64,000 nucleotides of DNA from contig NC_080577.1 of NCBI RefSeq assembly GCF_029962835.1, forward strand, positions 24,348,501-24,412,500. The letters run 5' to 3'. The stretch is from Magnolia sinica. Its lineage: Eukaryota > Streptophyta > Magnoliopsida > Magnoliales > Magnoliaceae. This document shows, in pieces, positions 36,575 through 50,100 of this stretch; positions within the stretch are counted from its first letter, which is position 1, and each line of letters starts with the position of its first letter. Below the pieces are notes generated by a model. That model ran no database searches. It was not told the DNA's origin and saw only the letters and a program-made list of their open reading frames with translations. The translations under genes were made by a program, and so were the position numbers.

Positions 36575-37199
36575 TAGAGCTGTACACGAGTCTAGTTAGC
36601 TCAGTCAGCTTGCCTGACTCAACTTGGAAAAGTTTAACTCATCTTGGCTTAAAATTGGATTCGAACTAAGTCGAGTTGGCCTTTAAAACTCAAAAAAATT
36701 TCGAGCCTAGATCAAGTTTGCCCGAGCTGAACTTGACTCAGATTGAACGTCAACTCGAATCGACTCGGATCAAATTGGTTCAACTACTTGATTATTTTGA
36801 TATTGGCACGTGCTGCTCGCCGAGTGTTTGATGAAATGACTCAATGAAGTGTTGTTTTGGGCACTTACATTCTCCGTGGGATTGGCTGATGGCAAGGAAG
36901 GAATGAACATGAAATAAATTACTTAAAAAAAAAAAACTTTACATTATAAAATTACCATCCTATCTTGATTTTGATGTTACCCGCTGTGTGTTTGATGAAA
37001 CACCTGTAAACTGCTGCCATTGTTTTGCATTCTATAAGAACTTGAAGATGCACTCAAATGTGTTTAGGAAAATGTCACACAAGCTTGAAATCAACTTAAA
37101 CTAGCCTGAGCTACCGGCTGAACCGAGCCAAGTTCAAGCTGGGATTAGCTACTAGCTGAGTTGAGCTGAGATCGGCACAGTTTCACTCGTGTACAGCTA
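36575..37199. mobile_element. hAT-like element with PPR-like fragments
   Basis: TAGAGCTGTACACGAGT at the left faces ACTCGTGTACAGCTA at the right. The flanking 8-mers TTTATAGA and ATTACAGG match at 5 of 8 positions, a decayed hAT duplication. Inside, AARRVFDEMTQ (about 36806) and CVFDETPVNCC (about 36983) resemble pentatricopeptide-repeat helices and are followed by stops. The rest is CTCGAGT/AACTCG-rich terminal repeat. Confidence 0.65.
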
Positions 37200-37611
37200 A
37201 TTACAGGTAGACTTAAGCATTAAGTGGGGTCTAATTTATCTTGGGTCAGCCCAAGCAACCCATTTAGTTTTATTCAGGATCTGTAGTCGGACCCGGTAGG
37301 GAAGCCCAAATCATTAATTTAAATGAGTTGCCTTTTCGACATGGCCACGAAGGAATTAGGATCCTTTGGTTGTCACGTACCGAAAATTCCTGTTTTCTTG
37401 CGTCGTTATTGCTCGTTGTCAGTAATGCTACATTAAATGCGATCTTATTATAACAAGAAAAGTTTCCTACGATCCGTATTCCCTTCGAAGACCCGACCCA
37501 TTGCCACGTTATCGAGTGCGCAACACTCGCTAGACGCGTTTTGGCTTTTCCGTCTAAAAAAAGGAGGGAAAACAAGGCAAATGGCCCCTTCGTCCCCCCC
37601 CCCCCCCCCCA
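37200..37611. other. unassigned sequence with a poly-C run
   Basis: No gene is recognised. A run of about 14 C lies at 37597-37610, next to the right-half MITE. A 161-codon open frame on the minus strand across this area spans the poly-C/poly-G run and MITE sequence, and I do not accept it as a gene. Confidence 0.35.
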
Positions 37612-37830
37612 TCTCACGAGGATTTTAATGATGGATATCCAACCACTATTGTTTTCATATGGTGTGGTCCACCTGAGATTTATATAGCTCTCATTTTTGG
37701 GATCAAGCCATAAAATGATCCGTAAAAATGGATGAACGGAATGGATGAAACACATACATCATGATGGGGCCCACAGAGCACCGACCACCAGCTACGGGGC
37801 TGGTGTCAGGGGGAGTAGCCAATCTGTTTC
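37612..37830. mobile_element. foldback MITE family, copy D, in the FANCF-like promoter region
   Basis: The right half of the family: TTTTAATGATGGATATCC, TGGTGTGGTCCACCTGAGAT, AATGGATGAACGGAATGGAT, CACATACATCATGATGGGGC. The outer end is GGGGGAGTAGCCAATCTGTT, whose complement is the GATTGGCTACTCCC terminus. It ends about 200 bp upstream of the FANCF-like ATG. Confidence 0.65.
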
Positions 37831-38031
37831 CCTCTCCCGCTTCCTCTCTCCATCCCTTCTACTCAAATCTTTCCAGAGTCCAATCACCCAGACGACTAAA
37901 AGAACATCTCCGATTTCTATCAAAACCCCATTAGAGCACGAGATTGAGAGAATCGTTCTCTATTTTAAGCCACTCACCTCCGATTTGAACCGCTGAACGA
38001 CGCGGGTTGAGTCTTGTAATTACTGAACAAG

Positions 38032-39292
38032 ATGGGTTGGTCATATCCAGACATTTCACTGGAAGATCTCTTGAGTCTTGTAAAAGGCTTTGTAGATATC
38101 ATAATTCTCGCTTCTGGTTACCAATCTTCCGGTCTTCCTGCTGTTTGGGATGCAGAAAATATCAAGAAAGCGATCCGATGGGGTCTCTTCTTCGAAGACG
38201 TAAGCTCTTTCCTTTTGATTCTTCTTGAAATTGTTTTGTCGAATGCTGTAGTTTTTAATTTCACGAGTGGCCCCCCCCCTCTCTCGGTCTATTAGAAAGG
38301 AACTAAGGATCCTTGGATGGACTACTTTCCCTATTATGTTATTATAATCTGGAAAAGATATGAAATGCTTGGCATGGATTGCAGGAGTTTTTGTTCGATG
38401 GAGCAGGTTCAAATGAAATATGGCGGCGGTTTGTGCTGAGCATTGTATCATGACTCTTTAATCTATATATTATTTGGTGGTTGGATTTTACTTGATATCA
38501 TGATATGGGTTGGTGCAATTTTTTGTTTTTTAAATGATTTTTGCTCAAGTCTAAGAAATCTTGGTAACGTCATATTCTCTGGAGGGGTCTGTTTTTTTGA
38601 CCCTAATCCCACTTATTATTCTTTCGTTTGCCATAAATTCACAATTTTCCTCGTTAAGCTATGTAGGTTGAGTTTAAATTCATGCCATGAAATGGTTCGG
38701 TGGATCTTTTATCATATGAATGTACACTTCTGATATTGACAATCTTGTTGTTCCTTTCGGATTGCTAAAATACCAGGAACAAGCATGCACAGAATACTAG
38801 TTTGATTATTCAATTTTTTTTTTTTTTTTGAAAATCTATGTCAGGTTTTGAGTTATGATCATCTCCAGATTTTCTTTTTTTCCTTTTGTAGCATTTACTG
38901 GTGGAAACTTATGATTTTAGTTGTTGATGGGGAAGTGCTACATGATAGGTTTTCTACATTACACGTGTTAACTTGGCATGCCCAGCTCATAGTAAAAAAT
39001 GGGCTGGTTTACCAGATAGATTTAGTGCGTTGAAGCTTTGAGTTGAGAGTGTCTCATGTATGCTGTGAATTGGCTTGAAAAGATTTCTTCTTTGCCAGAG
39101 TATTCATGGTTTAAAAATCAAAATTTTTTGCATATTGTATTGTTTACCATCAATAAGGGTCGTATGCCCCGTATCATCCTGTATATGGCTGTTTTGGGCT
39201 GATATGGTCATATTGCTCATTGTTGAAACCAGTACGTGCCGGATGACACATAATGACCTTGGCATATTGTTTTCAATGGAGCTTGCTATGTG

Positions 39293-39330
<38 letters not shown>

Positions 39331-41124
39331 ATGCAGAGGCATTTTTACACCGGGCTTGAGTGGGGTAGCCTATGTGAAGCAACAACGTACTTGGGGTGGG
39401 CGGCCTGTGTGAGGCGGGACCCATGTGAAGTGGGGCCTATGAGGGGGTTTGGCCGAGGGCTTGACCTGGGCTATGAGATAAAGGGATTGATTTGCCACGC
39501 TTTATCAATTCGGGCTTTTAGAGCAAGTGGTTAGTTGTCCTGCGTCAAAAGTGGTAACAGAGCGGGTCAAAAGTAGTTTGAGCTTTTAGAGCACGTGCTT
39601 AGTTGTCCTGCGTCAAAAGTGGTATCAGAGCAGGAGTTTTCGGGTTCGAGACTACTCACCGGGGGTGATTAATGCAGGGGCATTTTCACATCGGGCTCGA
39701 GTGGGGTGGCTTGTGTGGAGGTCACATTGGGCTCGAGTGGGGTGGCCTTGTGGAGGTCTTGTGGCTTGAGTGGGGGCCTGTGTGGAGGTCACATTGGGCT
39801 CGAGTGGGGTGGCCATGTGGAGGTCTTGTGGCTTGAGTGGGGGCTTGTGTGGAGGTCACACCGGGCTCGAGTGGGGTGCCCTTGTGGAGGGTCTCGTGAT
39901 TGAGACTTCTCATTGGGGGTGATTAATGCAAGGGCATTTTCAGATCGGGCTTAAGTGGGATGGCCTGTGGTTAGTTGTCCTGTGTCAAAAGTGGGGGTGA
40001 TTAATGCATGAGTATTTTCACACTGGGCTTTGGTGGGGTGACTTGTGTGAAGCGGGGGCACACTCGGGGTGGGCGGCCCATGTGAGGCGGGACCCATGTG
40101 AAGTGGGGCCCACGAGAGGGGTTCGGCTGAGGGCAAGGTACTCCGTATTGGTAATGGTGGACGTAATGGTCACCACCATTACCGATATGGGTATCGGCCA
40201 TAATGGCCGATACAGTGGCGTAATGACCATTACGACCCCTGTAATAGTTGAAAAAAATTGTCCAAAAAGTTCTAAAAAATATTTAGAAAATCTAGAATAA
40301 TGTAAATATTCCAAATAAGTATTGATTTTTTGTTTTGAACATGTTTATGATAATGTAATGGTCCACTCTTTAGTGTTGTATCTAGTTGTTTGGTGAATTC
40401 GTGAACATGGTTATGTCTCTAATCACAATCGAGCATTAGAATAGAAATCAGAAAAAGGCATAAATACCGCATTCTATTTTTTGAAAAAAATGGCCATTAA
40501 AGTTTCTATTCACCTAAATCACCTCAATCTATGGTTTTAATCATAAAAAAATATAGTAAAAGTGGTCGAAATATATTGTAGAATAATCTAGGAAAGTTTT
40601 TGGAATAAGAAAAGTAGAAAAATGAGGAGAACATGAATTTAAATAGAAAAAAAGATGGTCGTTTTTTGACCATTACGGAGGTAACTATGTTATGCCCCAT
40701 AACGGCCTATATGGCCCCTGTAACGGCTGATACGGTCTCAGAAAACCAACTGCACATTTTTGCCCCCGTATCATGTAACTGTCATGGGCGTTACCTATAT
40801 GTATCGGCCTTTATGGCCGTAACGTAACTGATATGGAACACCTTGGCTGAGGGCCTAACTTGGGCTATGAGATAAATGGATTGATTCGCCACGCTCTATC
40901 AGTTCGAGCTTTTAGAGCAAGTGGTTAGTTGTCCTGTGTCACAGTCTCTCCTCTCTTCGTACATGTGCATACATGTTAGATGATACATACTGACCTTGGC
41001 AGTATTATGTTCAATAGAACTGGCTACATGGGTCTCTCTCGTTCTCCTTTATGTGCACGCTTGTGCATATTGGATGATTCACACTGACCTTGGCTGTATT
41101 ATTTTCAATGGAGCTGGCTACATG

Positions 41125-41166
<42 letters not shown>

Positions 41167-44100
41167 TCCTCTCTGTGTGTGCGAGAGCATGCATGCATAT
41201 TGGGCGATGCATACCAACCTTGGCAGTATAATTTTCAATGGAGTTGGCTATGCATGCACGCCTGTGTCATTTGAGCGCGGGCATGTGTCATTGGTGTATT
41301 TTGCACTGTATCCTGCTCCTCCTACGTGTCATTGCAACAAATTTTGCACCATGGCCTGCCCCTGCTGCCATGGTATAAATGGACAGTCCGTGCCTGCCCC
41401 TGCTGTCATGGAATAAATGGCAGTCTCTGTGTGTGTACGTGCATGCGCACATGTGCAGCCTGAACCCAGGTTGTGAAGTTATAGTCTAGAACTGTAACTC
41501 ACCTATACAATTTTTTTAATCAAGTAAAAGTAAATTTATACACTATTGGTGTATGGGAAGAACTAGAAGTAAATTGACTCCCTGATCATGCTCAGCAATC
41601 GTGACTGGAGCCACATCTGAAGTAATAATTGCCTCTGAAAAGATATGACTTGGTCTGAAAGGAAATGCTGACTACAATCTGTCAAAAAATTCCTTCAATT
41701 TCTGAGCAATTCTCCGATGTTGCAGCAGCGACCTGTTGGAATTCCTTTCCATTCAAGGTTGATGCTTATTAGTTAAGAAACGGTGCAAGCTCAATTTGAG
41801 TTGTGTCCCTCCATGAAAACTTTATGTGAATGTTTTAATGGAGAGGAAACTGTAAAAGAGACGACCTAGAATGTTGATGAGGTCTTCATGCTTCTAAAGA
41901 CAGCATCACCCATCAATCATAGACACTGCCTTGGTTAGTTCACATGCATAAACTTTGTTAAAATTCTTCACTTGGTAATGTCCTTTTGGCAAGGGTTGCT
42001 TTCAATTATTTAATATTTTCATCCTTCTTCAACATAATAAATACTCCTGATCATTATTGGGCAGGTGTTTGGGCGCTTATGCAGCTTAGATGATTACCAA
42101 GACTCTGTGAAGGAATTCAACTCAGCTCTACTGGAACTGAAGGCCAACCCTTATTTCCCTCAGGTGGTAAAGGTTCCATTGCATTTCATTGCCAAAATTG
42201 GGGAACTGTATGATTATTCGTGATATTTTTGTTCTTAACAATTCAGTTGCAGCAACATGACCCGGTTGATTTGTCACTCTAAAACTTCAGGGCCTTGCAC
42301 ATCTGTCTTCTGCAACTCTTACTAAAGCAAGAGATTTTGTTTTAAGACATCTGCTCCAACCCCTACGATTTAGAGATGCACATCTCAGTGCTCTTCTGAC
42401 AGCAGCTATTGAGACGGATCTTGACGAACTCAGTAAAATGGGACATGATTGCCTCAATGTATATATTGACAAGTTGATGCAGCAGATAAAATCACTAAAT
42501 CTCATTCCAGGAAAGATGAATTTAGTAAAGGATTCTATGACTTCAGATCCGACGGTTGATTTCATGTCCAAAGATCAAGCTGTGCATGATACTGTTATTA
42601 ATCCTAATGGTCAAAATGATGCTGTTATGGATCTAAGAGTTCCACTTGTTGTTTCAAATATTAAGACCAATGAAGACATGAGGGATCATTCGAGCTTCAT
42701 GATTGAAGAGCTTTTGCAGAGGCAGACTGCAATGTCACATGTATCTTCAGCTGAGAAATGTTTGGATGTCCTTGCAGAGATTCTCACCAAGAAAACTTGG
42801 GTGCGCTATGACGACAACTCATCAGAAGAGCCATTGTGCTCTGCCGTTGTGTAAGAATGTGCCTGACAGTAACCCGGTAGAAGTAAAGCACTATTTTCTA
42901 CTTGTGGCCAACATTTGTTTTGTGGAACTGTTTGCATTTCATTTTATCGGAAATTCCACGTGGTAATCCATTCAAACAGTGTGATCCTTTTTGGACATGT
43001 TGGTTGTATGTAGAGCTGCGACTCAGGTGAGTTAGGCCAGGTTGAGGGTCAACCAGAGCCCAACCTGACCTCAAGCGGACCCAACCCACAACCTGACCTG
43101 ATCGGAATTCCGACCCGAGGTGCCCAACCAGAACCCAGCCCGTCCCGACCCGACCCAACCCAAATACATATGATTATGCCCAATGGACCTAACTTGACCT
43201 GAATTTGCTCAACCTGAACCCAACTCAAATTCAAATCAGGTTGGCATTTTTCAACCTGAACCCAACCTGACCCTGACAACGCGACCCAACCTGACCCAAA
43301 CTCAGGTTGGGTTAGTCAATCTGAACCCAAGTTGCAGCCCTAGTTGTATGATATCAAATCAACATGCATTTTCTGTCAAAGCGATCCATGTTTTTTGTAC
43401 TGGAAATAAATTTTGTATCTACAGTTTGCTTTAGAATATGGTAATCTTACCGAGGTTAAATGAGGGCAACAGCACCTTAGGATTATGATGTAGCAATGGT
43501 AACCTCATTGGTTGAGTCTAGTTTACTCATTCCTAGACAAGCCTACTCCCATAATCTGTCCGTTGCCCTGCTATATAATGTTCATGTTACCAATGCTGGT
43601 TGAGTTGTACTAGAGAAGTGGCTCTTTAACTATCCGCTCATTGGTTTCTAAGCTGCAAGTCTATAATTTTATTGGCAACAATCTTTCATCCTGTTATGAA
43701 GTACCAAACCAGTTCTATGGAGTTCAATTTCATTGAAAGTGGTGAAGCCGAAAATGGATAACAATAGAGGTTCTACATTACTCAAAAGAGAAGTTTAACA
43801 TGATAGCTTTCTAGCCTTTCTCATGAACTGTAAGCTTCTAAATTTTTTCTGAACTTCTAGAACGTGCAACTAACACTTGACATGTTGTGAGATGTAACAT
43901 ATGTAGAACCTGCAAGTTAATAACTGACAACTGTTATGCATGGTTCATGAGATCTCCATGTCGACCATGTCCTGTCTATACCTTCCATGCACTGCAACAT
44001 GCCAAAGACAGTAACTCATTGGACACTTGTCATCAATAAATCCTGCACCATCTTTTCTGCAGCTTTATTTTATTTATTTATTTCTGGATGAGAAGTCCAC

Positions 44101-47100
44101 TGTCTCCTGTGGTTCTTATGTTTTGTTTCAATCATTTCTACCATCTTTCAATTAGGTTCTTTTGGATCATTTTTCATGGACGGTGTGGGCCCATTATTCT
44201 GTCAGGGGAACCTGAATTTTAAATCGATGACATCATTTACAAATAAATGAAATATATGGAACATTTTAATTACGATAAATACTATCTGCATCTCATGCTA
44301 TAAAATAAGGTATCTTTAATGTTACTCTTCGGGATTTTACATGAAAACACTAGGTAATGTTTAACTTAGAGTGTTATCAACTGCAGAACAAGCATGTAGA
44401 CTGAAAAAGTCAAAAAATGAGCTTTCATACTGCCTTTTCCTCTAGTTCACTTTCTTTTGTTTTTTTTGTTTTTTTTTCCCTTCTTCTTCTTCTTATTTTT
44501 TGTATTTGGTGCAGCTCACTTCTATTTGTTGCTAGCTTTCATAAATTAAATGCAGCTTGGCTGTGATTTCCCAAACATGTCAATGATTGAGGAAGTCTCA
44601 AGTATCTATGTTATAGGCCTTCCTCAGAAAACATGTATTCTTTATCCTTCAAGTAAGCTTTTGGAAAACTAAATATAAATTGGTGCTGCCAATCAGGAAA
44701 AAAGAGAAGTTGATGGGATTTGATCTCTGGAACCAGTGGAGAACAAGGAATCTCTCATATTTGCTTGACAATAAAACTATTAGATTGGTCTCGGGTGCCA
44801 AGTTGATCTTTTCTGCCCCCAAAGTTCAATGGCTTCAAGTGTTCGAGTCATTGAAAGTGTCAAATGAAGCTCAAAATGATGATTTGCTTGAAATAATCGT
44901 AAGTTGAATTTATGCTTGAGATGAATTGATATTCCTTTGCATGTTTATTAAATCTTTGAGGCTAGAGCATGCTTGAGTTTTCATAATTTTCCATTTCTAG
45001 CAGTAGATAATCCTAGCAGGTCCTGTAAGTTTGTAACACTTAAATAAAGAAGGATATATCAAAGTGCCAACAATGCAATAAAATTGCATTATATGGTGAC
45101 ACATGATGAATATATGATGTCGTATTATCTGACGATTGATGAAAGAAAGTGATGCTTTTTTTATTTGATTAGACAACGGTACAGGTCGGGTCCAACTTTT
45201 CTTATGACAAGACGTTCATCTGGTGGGCCCTGTCATATAGTGATTTCTATCACTAAAAGGTAGTCACATGGAAATTTAAGTGAGAATATTTGCTTCTCCC
45301 CCCCGCGCGCGCACGGACTTGACCCAAGAATCAGGTACGAATTTTGGACTCAAACCCAACCCATTAAAACTTGGCTTAGGTTCAGAATGGGTCAAGGTAA
45401 AAAATAGCAAACCCTTTTTTAACGGGTCAGATCTAGGTAGAGGAGGATTCAAACTTGACCTATTTAGCACATAGGTCGGGTTTGGGTTGGATATTGAAAC
45501 TATAACCGAGTTTTCACACAAATAATGTTCCAAACCATCCAACTGGTGGTGAATATTAATTTTGATGGTTAAAAATAAAATGGCCAACAATCCAAATTCA
45601 ACGGGTAAAACAATATGGTTAGGGTAGTCTAATTAGTGTGATATTTGGTATATTCTTCATTGACAATGTGCCCACGATTTCGCAAAGTCCATATTATCAC
45701 AACTCATAAGTAGTGGATGGGTAACCACAATTTAGAAAAAGGCAGTGAACCATTGTTGTAGTCTAGCCAAAAGAAACAGAAAAACCCATATGCTTAATAA
45801 TTGCTTTTCTTGGGTTTGGATTGGGTCCAGGTCCATGTCGGGTCCATTTCGGTATTACCCCATTTAAAAACTGTGTTTGGGTCAATTCAGGTTGTTTCAT
45901 ATAGGAACTAACCCCAACCCATTTAGTAATTCGGGTCAAACTTTTGGACCTAGTAATGCATGAGCATTTTCACACCGGGCTCGGGCTCAAGTGGGGTGGC
46001 CTGTAGGATGCAAGGGCACAGTCGGGGTGGGCAACCCATGTGAGGTGGGCCCCACTTGTGTGAGGCGGAATCCATGTGATGTGGGGCCTATGAGGTGGTT
46101 CCTCCAAGGACCTAACCCATGGGATGTGGGGCCTGGGCTATGAGATAAAGGGATTAATTCGCCATGCTCTATCAGTTTGAGCTTTTACAGCGAGCTTTTA
46201 GAGCAAGCGGTTAGTTGTCCTACATCAAAGTGATATTAGAGCGGGAGGTCTCGTGTTTGAGACTCTTCACCGGGGGTGATTAATGCAGGGACATTTTCAC
46301 ACCGGGCTCGAGTGGGGTCCCCTGTGGGATGCAGGCCCACACTTGGGGTGGGCGTCTCGTGTGAGGCAGAACCATGTGATGTGGGGCCCATGAGGGGGGT
46401 TAGGCCGATGACCTAACCTATGGAGATAAAGGGATTGATTCGCCATGCTCTATCAGTTCGAGCTTTTAGAGCAAGTGGTTAGTTGTCATGCATCACCTAA
46501 ACTCTTTTCTTTATCCAGGCCCACTAATTGTTGGGTCAAACTTCTGGACCTAGACCCTTTTTTGATCCAACCCACTAATTGTCGGGTCAGGTCCAATGCT
46601 TTGTCAGGTCATCTCAATGCATTTGCACACCTACATGTGGCACGAGTATTGTTGAGATTTGAGTTGATTGACTTAGCAAGTTTATAATTTTTACTCTTTT
46701 AATTTACATATTATATTTATAATGCATGGCTTGGAATAGATGTTGATAAGTTGGTTATTAAGTTTCTTATTCAATAATGCCATTGAATTCACCGACTTGA
46801 AGTGATATTTTCGATTCCATGGGTGTAGATAGATCCCAAAATGCAACTTGAAAGGGTTAGTCCCTGATGTAATTATCCATCTCCTTCACACTGACCAATA
46901 TTGCTGCAATTGTTCTTGTTAGTGGCACAATACAACTCATTTACGGAGAAAAGGAAGTTGTTAGTTATTATTTTTAAAACTTGAACATGCTTCTTGAGAA
47001 ATCCAATTTGGTATGCAATTACTCTTTTTAGGTTAGAAGATAGTTGTTTCCCATATACACTCGGTAATTTCATGATGCATGTATTATAACAGGAGCTCTC

Positions 47101-50100
47101 ATTATTAGGTCTCATTTCAAGAAGATGGAGTGGTGTAGTTGAATACTTCATGTCTGTTTCATATGATATCGTCCCTATCTCTAAACAATATTATGATGTG
47201 CACCACTTGCTTGAGGATAGATCTGAGCTTCTTCATTCTAATGAGCTAACATTGAATTCCAAGGTACTTCCAATTTCCTAAATTTTATTGAATGGGCATT
47301 TCTACTACATTAATTAGACCCGCCTTCTCTATTTGTCGTTGATTGCATATGCTTTCTTTTTTAGTAGACGTAGGCCATAGCCCATTGTAGGCCCACAATG
47401 TGCTGATTTTTGGACTGTTTATCAATAGATTTGGTGGCTTAAATCAAGGATTATAATTTACTATTTCAGGAGAATGGGTGATTAATATGATTGAAGATAT
47501 GAATGGGATTTAATCGATATGATTTGAGATATGGGCTGATTTTAGAGATATAATTACTTTCTATGGTTGCTTTTTATTATTAGGCTTTTACCATGTTAAG
47601 GAAGATTAGATTGGTTTGAAATAAATTGTGATTGATTTGAAATCAATCTCTTAGTTGGGAGGATTTTAATTAAAGATTCATTTAGGATCTATAAAAGGGG
47701 TTGGTGGTGTAGGAGTTCATGATTCGAATATTTTTCTAAGTGCGAGTTTTCTTAAAGTTTTTGTAAGAGAAGAAAATTGATATTAATAAAGCTCTCCCTC
47801 TCTACTACATTGTTCTTGTGGGTACACTTTATTATTATTATTTTTTGCAATTTGGGTATCGAGATCTCATTGACTCGATAACCGGGTTGCATCAAAATGC
47901 ATGTTTTTTACTCTGATTATCTTTTGTTTTAATTTGTATGCATGATCAGCTCATGAAATTTTCGAACAAAGATATGAATCAATATTTTTTATCTTGACAG
48001 GATACCTTATCTCTAGACATACCCATTAACTCAATAGATATAGGCATATAGCAAGCACTCCTTGTTGCCATGCATACATGCTCCGTGACTCTTGATTAAT
48101 TTGTTGGCGCATTGGCAAAATTTTGGGCTAAGACTCCTATAATATACATTTGTTAGTAATTATGACTTTGTGGCAAATCATCCATGGTATACATACATGC
48201 ATACCAATCTAGACCCTCTGAATCAAGGGCCCCGTTATGGATGAGCATAGACTGAAAATCACACTAAACAGTAGATCATATTCTCTGAATGGTGGCCATC
48301 AAACAGTGAATTAAAAAGAGTAAGCTCAACCATCCAAATTTAATGCGTGAAATAGATGGTTAAGGTCATCCGATCAGTCACAAAAGCTCTGCCTACAAGT
48401 TTTTAGTTTCACGTTATGATACTGCTATACAAGACTCATAGTATGCATATGATCCTAAGAGTTCAGATTATATGAAAAAAAATAAAAATAAAATAAAAAA
48501 TCTTAGAGTTCAGATGTGGACTGATATCCTGGTAACCCACTATGAACTCGTGCATTTTATCCTCCGACTGATATCTTTGGAGCCAATATATCAATGCTTA
48601 TACTTATATTTCCAGCCACCATGCATTTGAGACACCTTCCAAACAAAATGCTTCTCTGAAATCAATTTCTTGAGTGCTTGGTCTATGTTATTAAATATGT
48701 TAGTGCAGTGGGAATGCTTACAAAGATGTTTTGTCTATGTGCTAAAGTGATTGGTCCTTGCTTTTGTGGATAAATCACAAACATACAACTGGACTATTTG
48801 ATTGTTAAATCCCATATCTCATGTATTTTTCAAAGTGAGACGTATCGCATGCCCGAGGAATCTGATGGCAATATGTAACTCTATTATCACATTGCACTAT
48901 TAACCTACATTTTGCTATATTCTGGAAGCTTAGTGCTGTTAACTTTTTTTTTTTTTTGCATTCCAGACCCTTTAAAGTTTTCACCTATCGTAGTCAATTT
49001 TTTTTTTTGTTTCCACGTAATGGTTTTAGTGGTTCAAAATTGGCTTTTGGATAGGAACATGACATTCTTGAGTATGTGACTACAATGTTGATTGCTCAAC
49101 CTCACCAGTTATGGAAATTAACTCCAATCCTTGCAGCGGCAGCAATTCCTTCAAGGTAATTTAGTTTTCTCCCCTGATAATATGCATATGGGGAATTTAC
49201 AGTTGTCTGATTGATGACTGCTAGAGTGTAGTACACTTTGGGCATTGCTAATGCACAAAGTGCTTATTTGACATTGTATTGATGATTTATCAATTCATAT
49301 GGCTTCCCATGGAGGAGGATGGCTTCTTTGAGCATTACAATTCATCTAAATAACATCACTCGTTTAAGAAAACATACATGTTAGTAGAATGTTATACTTC
49401 TACCTGAATTCATTCTAGAGACTTGGTAGTTTCGTGTTCTGCTTCTTATCAGCGGTTTTGTACAGGAAATTTCTGTTAGACATCAGCACTAGCTGCATAT
49501 TAGGTATTGCTTTCTTCATGTTTTATGTGGTCCAATGTAATTTATTTAATTCTATTATTTCTTACATTCTTGTAGCTTTTTTAAGTAATATGTCTTTAGG
49601 GGGGGCCAAAACACGTGGCACATGCATATGATGATCCAAATCAGGCATCCCATGGGCTCCAATGTTGATTGGCCTCTAACCAAAAATTTCTTTGACTGGA
49701 CTATCTCAACCATCAAATAAATGAAACTTGTCTTGCTGACTTGGAGCTGTTACTGATTTTTTTTACTGTTAATTTGTATGTACCAGCTACAGGTTTAGGA
49801 TTGCCTGAACATTATTATATTTGGACCATGGCCCACTCACTAATGGAAATACCAAGCAAGAGGTTTTGATCCCTTCCATGTGTTCCATGTAAATGACATC
49901 GAGGAATGAAAATGGCGTGCATCTGGGGGCATTTTTTCCACTCCCTTAATTGGAATTGTTGGAAGCTCATAAAATTTGTTTTTAATGGTTATGATCAAGC
50001 TCTTCTATGCAATTAATGATTTTTCTGTGGACAATTGACCTGGTAAAAGCGGGCGTACAGTTTTGCTAGCATGCCCTGCTCATCATTTTGATTATTCTCA

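Larger units (their letters stand above)
39238..41260. repeat. tandem repeat of about 95-130 bp with CT microsatellites, interrupted by TRIM insertions
   Basis: Four copies of a unit reading GATGATACATACTGACCTTG, GCAGTATTATTTTCAATGGA, GCTGGCTACATGGGTCTCTC and then (CT)n occur near 39238-39329, 40970-41045, 41065-41170 and 41195-41250. (CT)n is longest at 39296-39329 and 41120-41162. The TRIM cluster sits between the first and second unit. It lies in intron 1 of the FANCF-like gene. Confidence 0.7.

Noticed and set aside
37270-37755. 161-codon open frame on the minus strand
   Set aside because: It runs through a poly-C/poly-G run and foldback MITE sequence, with low-complexity glycines and no recognisable family.
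38056-38451. 131-codon open frame antisense to exon 1 of the FANCF-like gene
   Set aside because: Shadow of a real exon and its donor region; no family resemblance.
43020-43340. Telomere-like repeat
   Set aside because: CCCAACCTGACC words are not TTTAGGG repeats, and they sit inside TIRs with a hAT-type duplication.
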